Source of the DNA: Salinicola lusitanus
GTDB lineage: Bacteria; Pseudomonadota; Gammaproteobacteria; Pseudomonadales; Halomonadaceae
Reading direction: 5' to 3'
NCBI RefSeq assembly: GCF_003206045.1
Contig: NZ_PZJM01000017.1
Span: 1 to 32,488 of the forward strand
DNA: 32,488 nt
A program made the position numbers and the translations under genes. The notes below the pieces were generated by a model that ran no database searches, was not told the DNA's origin, and saw nothing but the letters and a program-made list of their open reading frames with translations. Below, piece after piece: positions 9,799-21,843 of this stretch (its first letter is position 1; each line of letters opens with the position of its first letter).

Positions 9799-12700
9799 AT
9801 GAAAGATTTGGTGAAAGTCCTCAAGTCACAGGCGCAATCTGACGAGTTCGACGCGATCAAGATCACGCTCGCGTCGCCGGAGATGATTCGCTCCTGGTCA
9901 TACGGCGAAGTCAAGAAGCCGGAGACCATCAACTACCGTACGTTCAAACCGGAACGTGACGGGCTGTTCTGCGCCAAGATCTTCGGGCCGGTCAAGGATT
10001 ACGAGTGCCTGTGCGGCAAGTACAAGCGCATGAAGCATCGCGGCATCATCTGCGAGAAGTGTGGGGTCGAGGTGACCAAGGCCGCGGTACGCCGCGAGCG
10101 CATGGGGCACATCGAGCTGGCCTCGCCGGTCGCCCACATCTGGTTTCTGAAGTCGCTGCCGTCGCGCATCGGCATGTTCCTCGACATGACCCTGCGCGAT
10201 ATCGAGCGCGTGCTCTATTTCGAGTCGTTCGTCGTGATCGATCCGGGCATGACCACCCTCGAGCGCGGCCAGCTGCTCAATGACGAGCAGTACTTCGAAG
10301 CGCTGGAAGAGTTCGGCGACGACTTCGACGCGCGCATGGGCGCCGAAGCCGTGCAGGCCCTGCTCAAGGATATCGATCTGGAAGAAGAGATCGAGCGGCT
10401 GCGCGAGGAGATTCCGCAGACCAACTCCGAGACCAAGATCAAGAAGCTCTCCAAGCGCCTCAAGCTGCTGGAAGCCTTCTACAAGTCCGGCAATGCGCCG
10501 GCGTGGATGGTCATGGAAGTGCTGCCGGTGCTGCCGCCGGACCTGCGTCCGCTGGTGCCGCTGGACGGTGGCCGCTTCGCGACCTCCGATCTCAACGACC
10601 TCTATCGTCGTGTGATCAACCGTAACAACCGCCTCAAGCGGCTGCTCGACCTCAATGCGCCCGACATCATCGTGCGCAACGAGAAGCGCATGCTGCAGGA
10701 GTCGGTGGATGCGCTGCTCGACAACGGTCGCCGCGGTCGTGCCATCACCGGTTCCAACAAGCGCCCGCTGAAGTCGCTCGCCGACATGATCAAGGGCAAG
10801 CAGGGGCGTTTCCGTCAGAACCTGCTGGGCAAGCGCGTCGACTACTCCGGTCGTTCGGTCATCACCGTGGGTCCGACCCTGCGCCTGCATCAGTGCGGTC
10901 TGCCCAAGAAGATGGCGCTGGAGCTGTTCAAGCCGTTCATCTATTCCAAGCTGCAGGGCAGCGGGCAGGCGTCCACGATCAAGGCCGCCAAGAAGATGGT
11001 CGAGCGCGAGCTGCCGGAAGTGTGGGACATCCTCGCCGACGTCATCCGCGAGCATCCGGTGCTGCTCAACCGTGCGCCGACCCTGCACCGTCTGGGTATC
11101 CAGGCGTTCGAGCCGCTGCTGATCGAAGGCAAGGCGATCCAGCTGCATCCGCTGGTCTGTGCCGCCTACAACGCCGACTTCGACGGTGACCAGATGGCCG
11201 TTCACGTACCGCTGACGCTGGAGTCCCAGCTCGAGGCGCGTGCGCTGATGATGTCGACCAACAACGTGCTGTCGCCGGCCAACGGCGAGCCGATCATCGT
11301 GCCGTCCCAGGACGTCGTGCTCGGTCTCTACTACATGACCCGCGAGCGGATCGGTGCCAAGGGTGAAGGCAAGGCGTTCGCCAACCTCAACGAGCTGGAT
11401 CGCGCCTTCGCGACCCAGAACGTGTCGCTGCACGCCCGGGTCAAGGTACGCCTGACCGAGTGGCTGTCCGACGAGAAGGATGGCGAGATCACCGAACTGA
11501 CCGAGACCGTCTCGATCAAGGACACCACCGTCGGCCGGGCGCTGCTGTTCCGCATCCTGCCGAAGGGGATGCCGTTCGAGCTGGTCGACCGCCCGATGAA
11601 GAAGAAGGCGATCTCCGGTCTGATCAACGAAGTCTACCGCCGCACCGGCCTCAAGGACGCGGTCATCTTCGCCGACCAGCTGATGTACACCGGCTTCCGT
11701 CTGGCGACCTGGTCCGGCGCCTCCATCGGCGTCAACGACTTCGTCATCCCGGATGCCAAGGCCGAGATCGTCGACGCGGCCGAGGACGAGGTCAAGGAGA
11801 TCGAGGACCAGTTCTCCTCCGGTCTGGTGACTGCGGGCGAGAAGTACAACAAGGTCATCGATATCTGGTCCAAGGCCAACGACAAGGTGGCCAAGGCGAT
11901 GATGGCCGGTATCTCGAAAGAGACCGTGACCGATCGCGACGGCAACCAGGTCGAGCAGGACTCGTTCAACAGCGTGTTCATCATGGCTGACTCCGGTGCC
12001 CGTGGTAGCGCGGCCCAGATCCGTCAGCTCGCCGGCATGCGTGGCCTGATGGCCAAGCCGGACGGCTCGATCATCGAAACGCCGATCACCGCCAACTTCC
12101 GTGAAGGTCTGAACGTACTCCAGTACTTCATCTCGACCCACGGCGCGCGTAAGGGGCTGGCGGATACGGCCCTCAAGACCGCCAACTCCGGGTACCTGAC
12201 CCGGCGTCTGGTCGACGTGGCCCAGGACCTGGTCATTACCGAAGAGGATTGCGGCACCGAAGAGGGCCTCACCCTGCACCCGGTGATCGAGGGCGGCGAC
12301 GTCATCGTCTCGCTGGCCCAGCGAGTGCTCGGCCGAGTCGTGGCGCAGGACGTCATCGATCCGCAGACCGACGACGTGCTGATCCCGCGTGGCACCCTGC
12401 TCGACGAAGCCTGGTGCGAGCGTCTCGACACCATGGGTGTCGACGAGATCATCGTGCGCAGCCCGATCAGCTGCGAGACGTCTCATGGCGTCTGTTCGGC
12501 CTGTTACGGTCGTGATCTGGCCCGTGGCCATCAGGCCAACATCGGCGAGGCGGTGGGTGTCATCGCTGCCCAGTCGATCGGTGAGCCGGGTACCCAGCTG
12601 ACCATGCGTACGTTCCACATCGGTGGTGCGGCATCGCGGGCCTCGGCGGTGGACAGCGTGCAGGTCAAGCACGGCGGCAGCGTACGCCTGCACAACATCA

Positions 12701-14025
12701 AGTCGGTCGAGCGCGCCGATGGCAAGCTGATCGTGGTTTCCCGCTCCAGTGCCCTGGCCGTCGCCGACGACCACGGCCGTGAGCGCGAGTACTACAAGCT
12801 GCCCTACGGCGCCGAGCTGTCGGTCAAGGACGGCGATCACGTCGAAGGCGGCCAGATCGTCGCCAAGTGGGATCCGCACACCCACCCGGTCGTCGCCGAG
12901 GTGCAGGGCAAGGCGCAGTTCACGGACATGACCGAAGGTCTGACCATGACCCGCACGGTCGACGAAATGACCGGCCTGTCCAACATCGAGGTGATCGAGT
13001 CGGCAGCACGTCCGGCCTCCGGCCGCGACAAGCGCCCGATGATCATGCTGGTGGGCGAGGACGGTCAGCACGTCACGCTGCCGGGCTCCAACACGCCGGT
13101 GCAGTACCTGATGCCTGGCCGTGCCATCGTTGCGGTGGAGAACGGCACCGAGATCGGCGTGGGTGAAGTGATCGCGCGTATCCCGCTGGAAGCGTCCGGC
13201 AACAAGGACATCACCGGTGGTCTGCCGCGCGTCGCCGACCTGTTCGAGGCGCGCAAGCCGAAGGAGCCCTCCATCCTCGCCGAGATCAGCGGTACGATCA
13301 GCTTCGGCAAGGAGACCAAGGGCAAGCGTCGTCTGACGATCACGCCGGAAGAGGGCGATCCGTTGGAGATGCTGATCCCGAAATGGCGTCAGATCGGGGT
13401 GTTCGAGGGCGAGACGGTCGAGAAGGGCGAAGTCATCTCCGATGGGCCGAGCAACCCGCACGACATTCTGCGGCTGCTGGGCGTGGCGGAGCTGGCCAAG
13501 TACATCACCGTCGAGATCCAGGACGTCTATCGCCTGCAGGGCGTGAGCATCAACGACAAGCACATCGAAGTCATCGTGCGTCAGATGCTGCGCAAGGTCG
13601 AGATCACCGACGCTGGCGATTCGACCTTCATTCCGGGCGACCAGGTCGAGCTGGTGCGGGTGCTGGAAGAGAACGCTCGTCTCGAGCAGGAAGAGAAGTT
13701 CCCGGCCAAGTACGAGCGGCTGCTGCTGGGTATCACCAAGGCCTCGCTGGCCACCGAGTCGTTCATCTCCGCGGCCTCGTTCCAGGAGACGACTCGCGTG
13801 CTGACCGAAGCCGCGGTGACGGGCAAGCGCGACTACCTGCGCGGCCTGAAGGAAAACGTGGTGGTGGGACGCCTGATTCCGGCAGGTACCGGGCTCGCCC
13901 ACCACGACGAGCGGCGTCGCAAGCGCGAGGAGTCCGAGCGCACGCTGCAGCCGTCGGCGTTCGATGTCGAGCAGGAGCTGGGTGCCCAGCTCACCGCGCT
14001 CGATGCCGATGACGACGATCTATAG
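9799..14025 (+). CDS. rpoC: DNA-directed RNA polymerase subunit beta'
   Basis: 1408 aa (E. coli 1407). Beta' carries the catalytic Mg2+ site: NADFDGDQM lies at 458-466 with D460, D462 and D464 at the same numbers as in E. coli. The N-terminal zinc-binding domain is visible in [20 protein letters not shown], and the second zinc site in EEDCGTEEG and [13 protein letters not shown]. The frame is open from ATG 9772, which would add nine residues. Start 9799 is preferred because GGAG (9788-9791) is well spaced and the protein then begins [11 protein letters not shown] as in homologues. Co-transcribed with rpoB. Confidence 0.99.
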   Translation: MKDLVKVLKSQAQSDEFDAIKITLASPEMIRSWSYGEVKKPETINYRTFKPERDGLFCAKIFGPVKDYECLCGKYKRMKHRGIICEKCGVEVTKAAVRRERMGHIELASPVAHIWFLKSLPSRIGMFLDMTLRDIERVLYFESFVVIDPGMTTLERGQLLNDEQYFEALEEFGDDFDARMGAEAVQALLKDIDLEEEIERLREEIPQTNSETKIKKLSKRLKLLEAFYKSGNAPAWMVMEVLPVLPPDLRPLVPLDGGRFATSDLNDLYRRVINRNNRLKRLLDLNAPDIIVRNEKRMLQESVDALLDNGRRGRAITGSNKRPLKSLADMIKGKQGRFRQNLLGKRVDYSGRSVITVGPTLRLHQCGLPKKMALELFKPFIYSKLQGSGQASTIKAAKKMVERELPEVWDILADVIREHPVLLNRAPTLHRLGIQAFEPLLIEGKAIQLHPLVCAAYNADFDGDQMAVHVPLTLESQLEARALMMSTNNVLSPANGEPIIVPSQDVVLGLYYMTRERIGAKGEGKAFANLNELDRAFATQNVSLHARVKVRLTEWLSDEKDGEITELTETVSIKDTTVGRALLFRILPKGMPFELVDRPMKKKAISGLINEVYRRTGLKDAVIFADQLMYTGFRLATWSGASIGVNDFVIPDAKAEIVDAAEDEVKEIEDQFSSGLVTAGEKYNKVIDIWSKANDKVAKAMMAGISKETVTDRDGNQVEQDSFNSVFIMADSGARGSAAQIRQLAGMRGLMAKPDGSIIETPITANFREGLNVLQYFISTHGARKGLADTALKTANSGYLTRRLVDVAQDLVITEEDCGTEEGLTLHPVIEGGDVIVSLAQRVLGRVVAQDVIDPQTDDVLIPRGTLLDEAWCERLDTMGVDEIIVRSPISCETSHGVCSACYGRDLARGHQANIGEAVGVIAAQSIGEPGTQLTMRTFHIGGAASRASAVDSVQVKHGGSVRLHNIKSVERADGKLIVVSRSSALAVADDHGREREYYKLPYGAELSVKDGDHVEGGQIVAKWDPHTHPVVAEVQGKAQFTDMTEGLTMTRTVDEMTGLSNIEVIESAARPASGRDKRPMIMLVGEDGQHVTLPGSNTPVQYLMPGRAIVAVENGTEIGVGEVIARIPLEASGNKDITGGLPRVADLFEARKPKEPSILAEISGTISFGKETKGKRRLTITPEEGDPLEMLIPKWRQIGVFEGETVEKGEVISDGPSNPHDILRLLGVAELAKYITVEIQDVYRLQGVSINDKHIEVIVRQMLRKVEITDAGDSTFIPGDQVELVRVLEENARLEQEEKFPAKYERLLLGITKASLATESFISAASFQETTRVLTEAAVTGKRDYLRGLKENVVVGRLIPAGTGLAHHDERRRKREESERTLQPSAFDVEQELGAQLTALDADDDDL

Positions 14026-14037
14026 GTCGTGATCCCG

Positions 14038-14063
14038 GGCCGCCCACCTTCGGGTGGGTGGCC
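14038..14063 (+). other. Strong GC-rich hairpin after rpoC (weak terminator candidate)
   Basis: GGCCGCCCACC (14038-14048) and GGTGGGTGGCC (14053-14063) form an 11-bp stem with one G-T pair and a stable TTCG tetraloop. Only TT follows, not a T run, so intrinsic termination would be weak. The stem ends exactly where the -35 of the next promoter begins. Confidence 0.65.
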
Positions 14064-14093
14064 TTGACGGGTCTCATGACAACTGATTAGAAT
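14064..14093 (+). promoter_or_regulatory. Promoter of the str operon (rpsL-rpsG-fusA-tuf)
   Basis: -35 TTGACG (14064-14069) and -10 TAGAAT (14088-14093) are 18 bp apart. A GC-rich discriminator (GCGCAGCC) follows. Transcription would start near 14100, giving a leader of about 85 nt before rpsL. Confidence 0.82.
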
Positions 14094-14109
14094 GCGCAGC
14101 CTTTATGTA

Positions 14110-14143
14110 GGGGTAGTGCAAGCGATTCATGCACGAACACCCC
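14110..14143 (+). other. Hairpin in the rpsL 5' leader
   Basis: GGGGT (14110-14114) pairs with ACCCC (14139-14143), and inside it GTGCA (14116-14120) with TGCAC (14130-14134), separated by an asymmetric internal loop. Lies in the predicted str leader. No known regulator motif recognised. Confidence 0.5.
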
Positions 14144-14183
14144 GGCATGAGGCAAGGCAACCCATTGGAGTCAGCTAAACATT

Positions 14184-14558
14184 ATGGCAACGATTAACCA
14201 GCTCGTGCGCAAGCCGCGCAAGCGCCCCGTCGAGACAAGCGACGTGCCGGCGCTGCAGGCTTGCCCGCAACGTCGTGGGGTCTGCACCCGCGTCTACACC
14301 ACCACGCCCAAGAAGCCGAACTCGGCGCTGCGTAAGGTGTGCCGCGTGCGTCTGACCAACGGCTACGAAGTCAGCTCTTACATCGGCGGTGAAGGCCACA
14401 ACCTGCAGGAGCACTCCGTGGTCCTGATCCGTGGCGGTCGCGTCAAGGATTTGCCGGGTGTGCGTTATCACACTGTGCGCGGTGCGCTCGACACCTCCGG
14501 TGTCCAGAACCGTAAGCAGGGCCGTTCCAAGTACGGCACCAAGCGTCCCAAGTCCTGA
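14184..14558 (+). CDS. rpsL: 30S ribosomal protein S12
   Basis: 124 aa (E. coli 124). S12 lies at the decoding centre and controls accuracy. K43 in TTPKKPNS and the [12 protein letters not shown] loop, the two sites of streptomycin-resistance and beta-methylthiolation in the family, look wild type. First gene of the str operon. A GGAG lies 13 nt before the ATG (14167-14170), unusually far, so initiation may use another upstream contact. Confidence 0.98.
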   Translation: MATINQLVRKPRKRPVETSDVPALQACPQRRGVCTRVYTTTPKKPNSALRKVCRVRLTNGYEVSSYIGGEGHNLQEHSVVLIRGGRVKDLPGVRYHTVRGALDTSGVQNRKQGRSKYGTKRPKS

Positions 14559-14604
14559 TCCGGACGCCGTCACCATTCATTATCGGTCAGATAAGAGTAA
14601 GGTC

Positions 14605-14632
14605 GGCCGCTATCGCCCACCCGCGATGAGCC
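14605..14632 (+). other. Hairpin in the rpsL-rpsG spacer, possible S7 site
   Basis: ATCGC (14612-14616) pairs with GCGAT (14623-14627), and GGC (14605-14607) with GCC (14630-14632) across an internal loop. In E. coli S7 represses its own translation by binding this spacer (about 96 nt there, 116 nt here). I cannot show that this structure is the binding site. Confidence 0.35.
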
Positions 14633-14674
14633 GTGTCGGGTTTACCTGAACGACCCTTAACTAGAGGGCTTATC

Positions 14675-15145
14675 ATGCCAAGAAGAAGAGTTGCCGCTAA
14701 GCGCGAGATCCTTCCCGATCCCAAGTTCGGAAGTGAGCGCCTGGCCAAGTTCATGAACCACCTGATGATCAGCGGCAAGAAGTCCGTGGCTGAACGTATC
14801 GTTTACGGCGCGTTGGACCGGGTTGCCGAGCGCAGTAACGAAGCGCCGCTGGACATCTTCGACAAGTCGCTGGAGGCCATTCAGCCGATGGTCGAGGTCA
14901 AGTCTCGCCGCGTCGGTGGTGCGACTTACCAGGTGCCGGTCGAGGTTCGTCCGTCACGTCGCCAGGCGCTGGCCATGCGCTGGTTGGTCGATGCCGCCCG
15001 CAGCCGTGGTGAAAAGACCATGGTGCAACGTCTTGCTGGCGAAATGCTGGACGCCGCCGAAGGTAAAGGCGCTGCTGTGAAGAAGCGTGAAGACGTGCAC
15101 CGCATGGCAGATGCCAACAAGGCCTTCTCTCACTACCGCTTCTAA
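14675..15145 (+). CDS. rpsG: 30S ribosomal protein S7
   Basis: 156 aa. Primary binding protein of the 3' major domain of 16S rRNA and head-assembly initiator, contacting the E-site tRNA. Starts [20 protein letters not shown] and keeps the signature [20 protein letters not shown] and the C-terminal [20 protein letters not shown]. The frame is open back to 14633, but ATG 14675 has AGAGGG (14663-14668) upstream and fits the family start. fusA follows 18 bp after its stop. Confidence 0.97.
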   Translation: MPRRRVAAKREILPDPKFGSERLAKFMNHLMISGKKSVAERIVYGALDRVAERSNEAPLDIFDKSLEAIQPMVEVKSRRVGGATYQVPVEVRPSRRQALAMRWLVDAARSRGEKTMVQRLAGEMLDAAEGKGAAVKKREDVHRMADANKAFSHYRF

Positions 15146-15163
15146 TCAACGGGGACTTCCATC

Positions 15164-17284
15164 GTGGCACGCAAGACACCACTCAAGCGTTATCGCAACA
15201 TCGGTATCGTTGCCCACGTCGACGCTGGCAAGACGACGACTACCGAGCGTGTCCTGTTCTATACCGGCCTGTCCCACAAGGTGGGCGAGGTCCATGAAGG
15301 CGCTGCCGTCATGGACTGGATGGAGCAGGAGCAGGAGCGTGGCATCACGATCACCTCCGCGGCGACCACCTGCTTCTGGCAGGGCATGAGCAAGCAGTTC
15401 GACGAGCACCGCATCAACATCATCGATACGCCGGGGCACGTCGACTTCACGATTGAAGTCGAGCGTTCGCTTCGCGTTCTGGATGGCGCGGTCGTCGTGC
15501 TGTGCGGCTCTTCCGGCGTGCAGCCGCAGACCGAGACTGTCTGGCGCCAGGCCAACAAGTACGAAGTGCCACGCATGGTGTTCGTCAACAAGATGGACCG
15601 TGCCGGCGCCGACTACTACATGGTGCTGGACCAGCTGAAGGATCGCCTGGGCGCCAACGTCGTTCCGATCCAGATCAACTGGGGCGCGGAAGACGAGTTC
15701 AAGGGCGTGGTCGACCTCATCCAGATGAAAGCGATTCTCTGGGACGAGGAAAACTTCGGCATGAACTACGAGTTGGTCGATATTCCGGCCGACCTGCAGG
15801 AGACTGCCGAGAAGTACCGCGAGCAGATGGTCGAGGCTGCTGCCGAAGCCAACGAAGAGCTGATGGACAAGTACCTCGAAGAGGGCGACCTGTCCATCGC
15901 GGATATCAAGGCCGGTCTGCGCGCGCGTACCCTGGCCAACGAGATCGTTCTCGTGACTTGCGGTTCCGCGTTCAAGAACAAGGGCGTTCAGGCCGTTCTG
16001 GACTGCGTCATCGAATACCTGCCGTCGCCGACCGAAGTCAAGGCGATCGAGGGCGAGCTCGATGACAAGGATGGCACCATCGCCACGCGTGAAGCGGATG
16101 ACAGCGCGCCTTTCGCGGCGCTGGCATTCAAGATCGCCACCGACCCGTTCGTCGGGACGCTGACCTTCATGCGCGTCTATTCCGGTGTGCTGAAGTCCGG
16201 CGACAGCATCTTCAACTCCGTGAAGTCGAAGAAAGAGCGTGTCGGCCGTATCGTCCAGATGCACGCCAACTCGCGCGAAGAGATCAAAGAGGTCTATGCC
16301 GGCGACATCGCTGCCTGTATCGGTCTCAAGGACGTCACGACCGGCGACACCCTGTGCGACCTGAACGACAAGATCGTTCTCGAGCGGATGGAGTTCCCGG
16401 AGCCGGTCATCTCGGTCGCCGTCGAGCCGAAGTCCAAGCCCGACCAGGAGAAGATGGGCGTCGCCCTCGGCAAGCTGGCGCAGGAGGATCCCTCCTTCCG
16501 CGTTCAGACCGACGAGGAAACGGGACAGACCATCATCTCGGGCATGGGCGAGTTGCACCTCGACATCATCGTCGACCGCATGCGTCGCGAGTTCAAGGTC
16601 GAGGCCAACATCGGCAAGCCGCAGGTTGCCTACCGTGAAACCATCCGCCAGTCGGTGGAGCAGGAAGGCAAGTTCGTTCGTCAGTCGGGCGGTCGCGGCC
16701 AGTACGGTCACGTCTGGTTGCGCATCGAGCCGCTGACGGCCGAAGACAAGGGCGAGGACGAGGAGATGTCCTTCAAGTTCGCGTCCGAGATCGTCGGCGG
16801 TGTCGTACCCAAAGAGTACGTGCCGGCCGTCGAGAAAGGGGCTTACGAACAGCTCAAGAACGGCGTTATCGCGGGTTACCCGATGATCGACGTCAAGGTG
16901 ACGCTGTTCGACGGCTCCTACCATGACGTGGACTCCAACGAGACTGCGTTCAAGGTCGCCTCGTCCATGGCGATCAAGGAAGGTGCTCGTAAGGCTAAGG
17001 CCGTGTTGCTCGAGCCGGTAATGAAGGTCGAAGTCGTGACTCCCGAGGATTTCATGGGTGATGTCATGGGCGACCTCAACCGCCGACGTGGCCTTGTGCA
17101 GGGCATGGATGACTCCTCTTCTGGCAAGGTCATTCGCGCCACGGTTCCGTTGGCTGAGATGTTCGGTTATGCAACCGATCTCCGTTCTCAGACCCAGGGA
17201 CGCGCAAGCTACACCATGGAGTTTGCGAATTACGAAGAGGCGCCCTCCAGCGTCGTTGATGCCGTCATCAATCAGAACGGTTAA
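15164..17284 (+). CDS. fusA: Elongation factor G
   Basis: 706 aa (E. coli 704). Ribosomal translocase GTPase. P-loop AHVDAGKT at 17-24, switch I RGITI at 59-63, DTPGH at 88-92 with the catalytic histidine, and NKMD at 142-145 give the G domain. The later domains carry the [11 protein letters not shown] segment and the RGQYGHV region of domain IV. The start is GTG with GGGGA eight bases upstream. Single complete copy, in the usual str operon position between rpsG and tuf. Confidence 0.98.
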   Translation: MARKTPLKRYRNIGIVAHVDAGKTTTTERVLFYTGLSHKVGEVHEGAAVMDWMEQEQERGITITSAATTCFWQGMSKQFDEHRINIIDTPGHVDFTIEVERSLRVLDGAVVVLCGSSGVQPQTETVWRQANKYEVPRMVFVNKMDRAGADYYMVLDQLKDRLGANVVPIQINWGAEDEFKGVVDLIQMKAILWDEENFGMNYELVDIPADLQETAEKYREQMVEAAAEANEELMDKYLEEGDLSIADIKAGLRARTLANEIVLVTCGSAFKNKGVQAVLDCVIEYLPSPTEVKAIEGELDDKDGTIATREADDSAPFAALAFKIATDPFVGTLTFMRVYSGVLKSGDSIFNSVKSKKERVGRIVQMHANSREEIKEVYAGDIAACIGLKDVTTGDTLCDLNDKIVLERMEFPEPVISVAVEPKSKPDQEKMGVALGKLAQEDPSFRVQTDEETGQTIISGMGELHLDIIVDRMRREFKVEANIGKPQVAYRETIRQSVEQEGKFVRQSGGRGQYGHVWLRIEPLTAEDKGEDEEMSFKFASEIVGGVVPKEYVPAVEKGAYEQLKNGVIAGYPMIDVKVTLFDGSYHDVDSNETAFKVASSMAIKEGARKAKAVLLEPVMKVEVVTPEDFMGDVMGDLNRRRGLVQGMDDSSSGKVIRATVPLAEMFGYATDLRSQTQGRASYTMEFANYEEAPSSVVDAVINQNG

Positions 17285-17313
17285 CCGTTAGCTAACGTAA
17301 AGAGGTTATAGCA

Positions 17314-18507
<1,194 letters not shown>

Positions 18508-18528
18508 CACTTTCGGTGATTGCCAAGG

Positions 18529-18553
18529 AAGGGGCGCTGACGCGCCCCTTTTT
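18529..18553 (+). terminator. Rho-independent terminator of the str operon
   Basis: GGGGCGC (18531-18537) and GCGCCCC (18542-18548) form a 7-bp GC stem, extended by AA/TT, with a TGAC loop and followed by five T (18549-18553). It lies 22 bp after the tuf stop. Confidence 0.95.
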
Positions 18554-18589
18554 CTATGTGGATTCGGTAGTCTTGGGTGGAGAGGGTGT

Positions 18590-18618
18590 TTGACTCTCGA
18601 TCGGGGCTCTCCTATAAT
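18590..18618 (+). promoter_or_regulatory. Promoter of the S10 operon
   Basis: -35 TTGACT (18590-18595) and a perfect -10 TATAAT (18613-18618) have the ideal 17-bp spacing. A GC-rich discriminator (GCGCGTCC) follows. It lies between the tuf terminator and rpsJ; predicted start near 18625 leaves a leader of only about 58 nt. Confidence 0.93.
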
Positions 18619-18642
18619 GCGCGTCCTTTGAACGCGTGGGTC

Positions 18643-18658
18643 GACGGCTCGCGCCGTC
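18643..18658 (+). other. Hairpin in the short S10 operon leader
   Basis: GACGGC (18643-18648) and GCCGTC (18653-18658) form a perfect 6-bp stem with a TCGC loop, 24 nt before the rpsJ start. The leader is too short for the multi-helix L4-controlled leader known in E. coli. Confidence 0.6.
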
Positions 18659-18682
18659 AGCATCCAGTGGAGCATAAGGTAA

Positions 18683-18994
18683 ATGCAGAACCAGAAGATT
18701 CGCATTCGGCTGAAAGCGTTTGACCATCGGCTGATCGATCAGTCGGCTCAGGAGATCGTGGATACGGCCAAGCGCACTGGCGCCCAGGTACGTGGTCCGA
18801 TTCCGCTGCCGACGAATCGCGAGCGTTACACCATCCTGATCTCTCCGCACGTCAACAAGGATGCGCGTGATCAGTATGAGATTCGCACGCACAAGCGCGT
18901 TCTCGATATCGTCGAGCCGACGGAGAAGACCGTCGACGCGCTGATGAAGCTCGATCTCGCCGCCGGCGTTGACGTGCAGATTAAACTCGACTGA
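18683..18994 (+). CDS. rpsJ: 30S ribosomal protein S10 (NusE)
   Basis: 103 aa, the usual length. S10 is a 30S head protein and, as NusE, binds NusB and the NusG KOW domain, linking ribosome and polymerase. Starts [20 protein letters not shown] and keeps [21 protein letters not shown], the S10 signature. First gene of the S10 operon; GGAG (18669-18672) and AAGG precede the ATG. Unusually, 138 bp separate it from rplC, most of it foldable. Confidence 0.98.
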   Translation: MQNQKIRIRLKAFDHRLIDQSAQEIVDTAKRTGAQVRGPIPLPTNRERYTILISPHVNKDARDQYEIRTHKRVLDIVEPTEKTVDALMKLDLAAGVDVQIKLD

Positions 18995-18999
18995 AACCA

Positions 19000-19119
19000 A
19001 CACTAGACACTAGCGGACGCTGAGTTCGACAGCATCCGCCGCGTCGTGAGACGCCACACAATGTGCTAGTGGAATGCTCTGGAAAGGGCAGCCATAGCGG
19101 GTGATAGCCCCGTACACTA
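19000..19119 (+). promoter_or_regulatory. Structured RNA in the rpsJ-rplC spacer, candidate autoregulatory element
   Basis: A tandem ACACTAG ACACTAG (19000-19013) opens the region. CACTA (19008-19012) can pair with TAGTG (19067-19071) to close a junction holding two hairpins: GCGGA-C-GCTG (19013-19022) with CAGC-A-TCCGC (19030-19039), and GCGTC (19041-19045) with GACGC (19050-19054) around GTGA. A third CACTA (19115-19119) overlaps the start of the rplC Shine-Dalgarno (AAAGGAG, 19119-19125) and could compete for TAGTG. Pairings are read by eye; regulatory role is inference. Confidence 0.5.
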
Positions 19120-19132
19120 AAGGAGACTGAAC

Positions 19133-19771
19133 ATGACTATCGGTTTGGTCGGTAAGAAGGCGGGCATGACCCGTGTCTTCACCGAAGATGGCGCATCCGT
19201 GCCCGTAACCGTTATCGAGGTTGAGCCCAACCGCATCACTAGCGTCAAGACCGTTGAGTCTGACGGCTACCGTGCGGTGCAGGTTACAACTGGCTCCCGC
19301 AAAGCCAAGCACCTCTCCAAGGCGATTGCTGGTCAATACGCCAAGGCGGGTGTCGAGGCAGGCCGTTCCCTGATGGAGTTCCGTCTCTCCGAAGACGATG
19401 AGACTCCCGAGCTGGGCGGTTCCTTCACCGTATCCCTCTTTGAAGCTGGTCAGAAGGTCGATGTGACCGGTACGTCCAAGGGAAAGGGCTTCCAGGGCGC
19501 TGTCAAGCGCTGGAACTTCCGTACCCAGGACAACACCCACGGTAACTCGCTGTCCCATCGTGCGCCGGGCTCCATCGGTCAGTGCCAGACCCCAGGCCGT
19601 GTTTTCAAAGGCAAGAAGATGGCTGGTCAGCTGGGCAACGAGCGCGTCACCGTCCAGACCCTGGAAGTGGTACGTATCGATGCCGAGCGTAATCTTCTGT
19701 TGATCAAGGGCGCCGTGCCCGGTGCACCCGGCAGCGATGTCGTCGTGCGCAGTGCCGTGAAAGCTCGCTGA
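19133..19771 (+). CDS. rplC: 50S ribosomal protein L3
   Basis: 212 aa (E. coli 209). One of two assembly-initiator proteins of the large subunit; a long loop reaches the peptidyl-transferase centre. Starts [16 protein letters not shown]. The signature runs through [14 protein letters not shown], and Q150 in [12 protein letters not shown] matches the glutamine methylated by PrmB in E. coli. Strong AAAGGAG (19119-19125) before the ATG. rplD starts 15 bp after its stop. Confidence 0.98.
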   Translation: MTIGLVGKKAGMTRVFTEDGASVPVTVIEVEPNRITSVKTVESDGYRAVQVTTGSRKAKHLSKAIAGQYAKAGVEAGRSLMEFRLSEDDETPELGGSFTVSLFEAGQKVDVTGTSKGKGFQGAVKRWNFRTQDNTHGNSLSHRAPGSIGQCQTPGRVFKGKKMAGQLGNERVTVQTLEVVRIDAERNLLLIKGAVPGAPGSDVVVRSAVKAR

Positions 19772-19785
19772 GGGGACTGAGACCG

Positions 19786-20391
19786 ATGAATCTGAATCTC
19801 GTAGGTGCCGCAGGCACCGTCGAAGTGTCCGAAGAGACCTTTGGCAAAGACTTCAACGAAGCGTTGGTGCACCAGGTCGTTACCGCCTATCTGGCGGCAG
19901 GCCGCCAGGGTACCCGTGCTCAGAAAAACCGTTCCGACGTTCGTGGCGGCGGCAAGAAGCCGTGGCGTCAGAAAGGCACCGGCCGCGCGCGCGCCGGCAC
20001 CATCCGCTCGCCGCTGTGGCGCAGTGGTGGTGTCACCTTCGCCGCTCGTCCGCAGGATTACACGCAGAAGGTCAACCGCAAGATGTACCGTGCGGCGATG
20101 CGTTCGATCCTGTCCGAGCTGGTTCGCCAGGAGCGTCTGATGCTGGTCGAAGAGTTCGCCGTTGAAGCGCCCCGTACCAAGGAATTGGTCGGCAAGCTCA
20201 ACGAGCTGAAGCTCGAGAAAGTGCTGATCGTCACCGAAGAGATCGACGAGAAGCTCTATCTGGCCGCGCGCAACATCCCCAACGTCGATGTGGTCGATGC
20301 TGCGGCAGCCGATCCGGTCAGCCTGATCGCCTTCGACAAGGTGCTGATGACCGTCTCCGCTCTGCGTAAATTCGAGGAGAAGCTGGGATGA
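19786..20391 (+). CDS. rplD: 50S ribosomal protein L4
   Basis: 201 aa, as in E. coli. L4 lines the peptide exit tunnel with a basic loop ([23 protein letters not shown] region, about 45-70), where macrolide-resistance changes occur in other species; it looks normal. In E. coli L4 also represses the S10 operon by acting on its leader; that leader is not recognisable here. The stop overlaps the rplW start (ATGA), so translation is coupled. Confidence 0.97.
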   Translation: MNLNLVGAAGTVEVSEETFGKDFNEALVHQVVTAYLAAGRQGTRAQKNRSDVRGGGKKPWRQKGTGRARAGTIRSPLWRSGGVTFAARPQDYTQKVNRKMYRAAMRSILSELVRQERLMLVEEFAVEAPRTKELVGKLNELKLEKVLIVTEEIDEKLYLAARNIPNVDVVDAAAADPVSLIAFDKVLMTVSALRKFEEKLG

Positions 20392-20684
20392 ACCAGGAAC
20401 GCGTATACAAGGTTCTGCTCGGACCTCACATGACCGAGAAGGCCGCGCTCGCCGCCGAGAACAATCAGTACGTGTTCAAGGTGGCCCAGGACGCGACCAA
20501 GCCCGAGATCAAGAAAGCCGTCGAAGCGCTGTTCGGCAAGAAAGTCGCCGGTGTTTCCGTGCTCAACGTCAAGGGCAAGACCAAACGCACTCGCTTCGGC
20601 ACTGGTCTGCGCAAGGGTTACCGCAAGGCGTACGTGACCCTGGCTGCGGGCGAGACGCTCGAAGACTTCTCTGGCGCCGAGTAA
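20388..20684 (+). CDS. rplW: 50S ribosomal protein L23
   Basis: 98 aa (E. coli 100). Sits at the tunnel exit and docks trigger factor and SRP. Starts [19 protein letters not shown] and contains the [20 protein letters not shown] core typical of the family. The ATG overlaps the rplD stop by four bases, with GAGGAG (20374-20379) inside rplD as ribosome-binding site. rplB follows after 16 bp. Confidence 0.97.
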   Translation: MNQERVYKVLLGPHMTEKAALAAENNQYVFKVAQDATKPEIKKAVEALFGKKVAGVSVLNVKGKTKRTRFGTGLRKGYRKAYVTLAAGETLEDFSGAE

Positions 20685-20700
20685 GGCAGGAGTACGGATC

Positions 20701-21528
20701 ATGGCAGTAGTCAAGACAAAACCCACTTCCGCCGGTCGTCGTCACGTCGTCAAGGTCGTCAACGACGAGCTCTACAAGGGTCGCGCCTACGGTGCGCTTG
20801 TCGAGAAGCAGTCGAAGTCGGGTGGTCGTAACAACAATGGCCGCATCACCACGCGTCACGTGGGCGGCGGTCATCGTCAGCACTATCGTTTGATCGATTT
20901 CAAGCGCACGAAGGATGGCATCAAGGCCGCCGTCGAGCGTATCGAATACGATCCGAACCGTAGCGCCAACATCGCGCTGCTGAAGTACATGGATGGCGAG
21001 CGCCGCTACATCATCGCGCCCAAGGCCCTCAAGGCCGGCGACGTGGTGGAGTCCGGTGTCAACGCCGCCATCAAGCGCGGCAACGCGCTGCCGCTGCGCA
21101 ACATCCCGGTCGGCTCCACGGTGCACTGCATCGAACTGAAGCCGGGCAAGGGTGCGCAGATCGCGCGTAGTGCCGGTGCCAGCGCTCAGCTGGTGGCTCG
21201 TGAAGGCAACTACGCAACCTTGCGTCTGCGCTCCGGCGAGATGCGTCGCGTGCTGTCCGAGTGCCGCGCTACCTTGGGTGAAGTCGGTAACTCAGAGCAC
21301 AGCCTGCGTCAATTGGGCAAGGCCGGTGCGAAACGTTGGAGAGGGGTGCGCCCGACTGTTCGCGGTGTCGCAATGAACCCGGTGGACCATCCGCACGGTG
21401 GCGGTGAAGGCCGCACCAGTGGCGGTCGTCATCCGGTCAGCCCGTGGGGGATTCCCACCAAGGGCCACAAGACCCGCAAGAACAAGCGTACCGACAAGCT
21501 CATCGTTCGTCGCCGCAAGTCCAAGTAA
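20701..21528 (+). CDS. rplB: 50S ribosomal protein L2
   Basis: 275 aa (E. coli 273). Essential for subunit association and peptidyl transferase assembly. The C-terminal signature [14 protein letters not shown] is present; H230 corresponds to the essential E. coli H229. AGGAG lies in the 16-bp gap before the ATG. Basic C-terminus ([19 protein letters not shown]). In S10 operon order between rplW and rpsS. Confidence 0.98.
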   Translation: MAVVKTKPTSAGRRHVVKVVNDELYKGRAYGALVEKQSKSGGRNNNGRITTRHVGGGHRQHYRLIDFKRTKDGIKAAVERIEYDPNRSANIALLKYMDGERRYIIAPKALKAGDVVESGVNAAIKRGNALPLRNIPVGSTVHCIELKPGKGAQIARSAGASAQLVAREGNYATLRLRSGEMRRVLSECRATLGEVGNSEHSLRQLGKAGAKRWRGVRPTVRGVAMNPVDHPHGGGEGRTSGGRHPVSPWGIPTKGHKTRKNKRTDKLIVRRRKSK

Positions 21529-21550
21529 CAGACATTAAGAGGTAACGGCT

Positions 21551-21826
21551 GTGCCACGTTCACTGAAGAAAGGTCCTTTTATCGACCTTCATCTGTTGAA
21601 GAAGGTCGACGTCGCAACGGAAAAGAACGATCGCAAACCGATCAAGACCTGGTCGCGTCGTTCGATGATCCTGCCCAACATGGTCGGGCTCACCATTGCG
21701 GTACATAACGGTCGCCAGCATGTCCCGGTGCATGTTTCCGAGGAGATGGTCGGCCACAAGTTGGGCGAGTTCGCCGCTACCCGCACTTATCGCGGTCATG
21801 CAGCGGACAAGAAAGCCAAACGGTAA
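21551..21826 (+). CDS. rpsS: 30S ribosomal protein S19
   Basis: 91 aa (E. coli 92). 30S head protein forming a complex with S13 near the A site. Begins [18 protein letters not shown] and holds the signature [25 protein letters not shown]. Start codon is GTG with AGAGGT (21538-21543) eight bases upstream. rplV follows after 17 bp. Confidence 0.97.
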   Translation: MPRSLKKGPFIDLHLLKKVDVATEKNDRKPIKTWSRRSMILPNMVGLTIAVHNGRQHVPVHVSEEMVGHKLGEFAATRTYRGHAADKKAKR

Positions 21827-21843
21827 GCCAAGAGGATTAAGAG

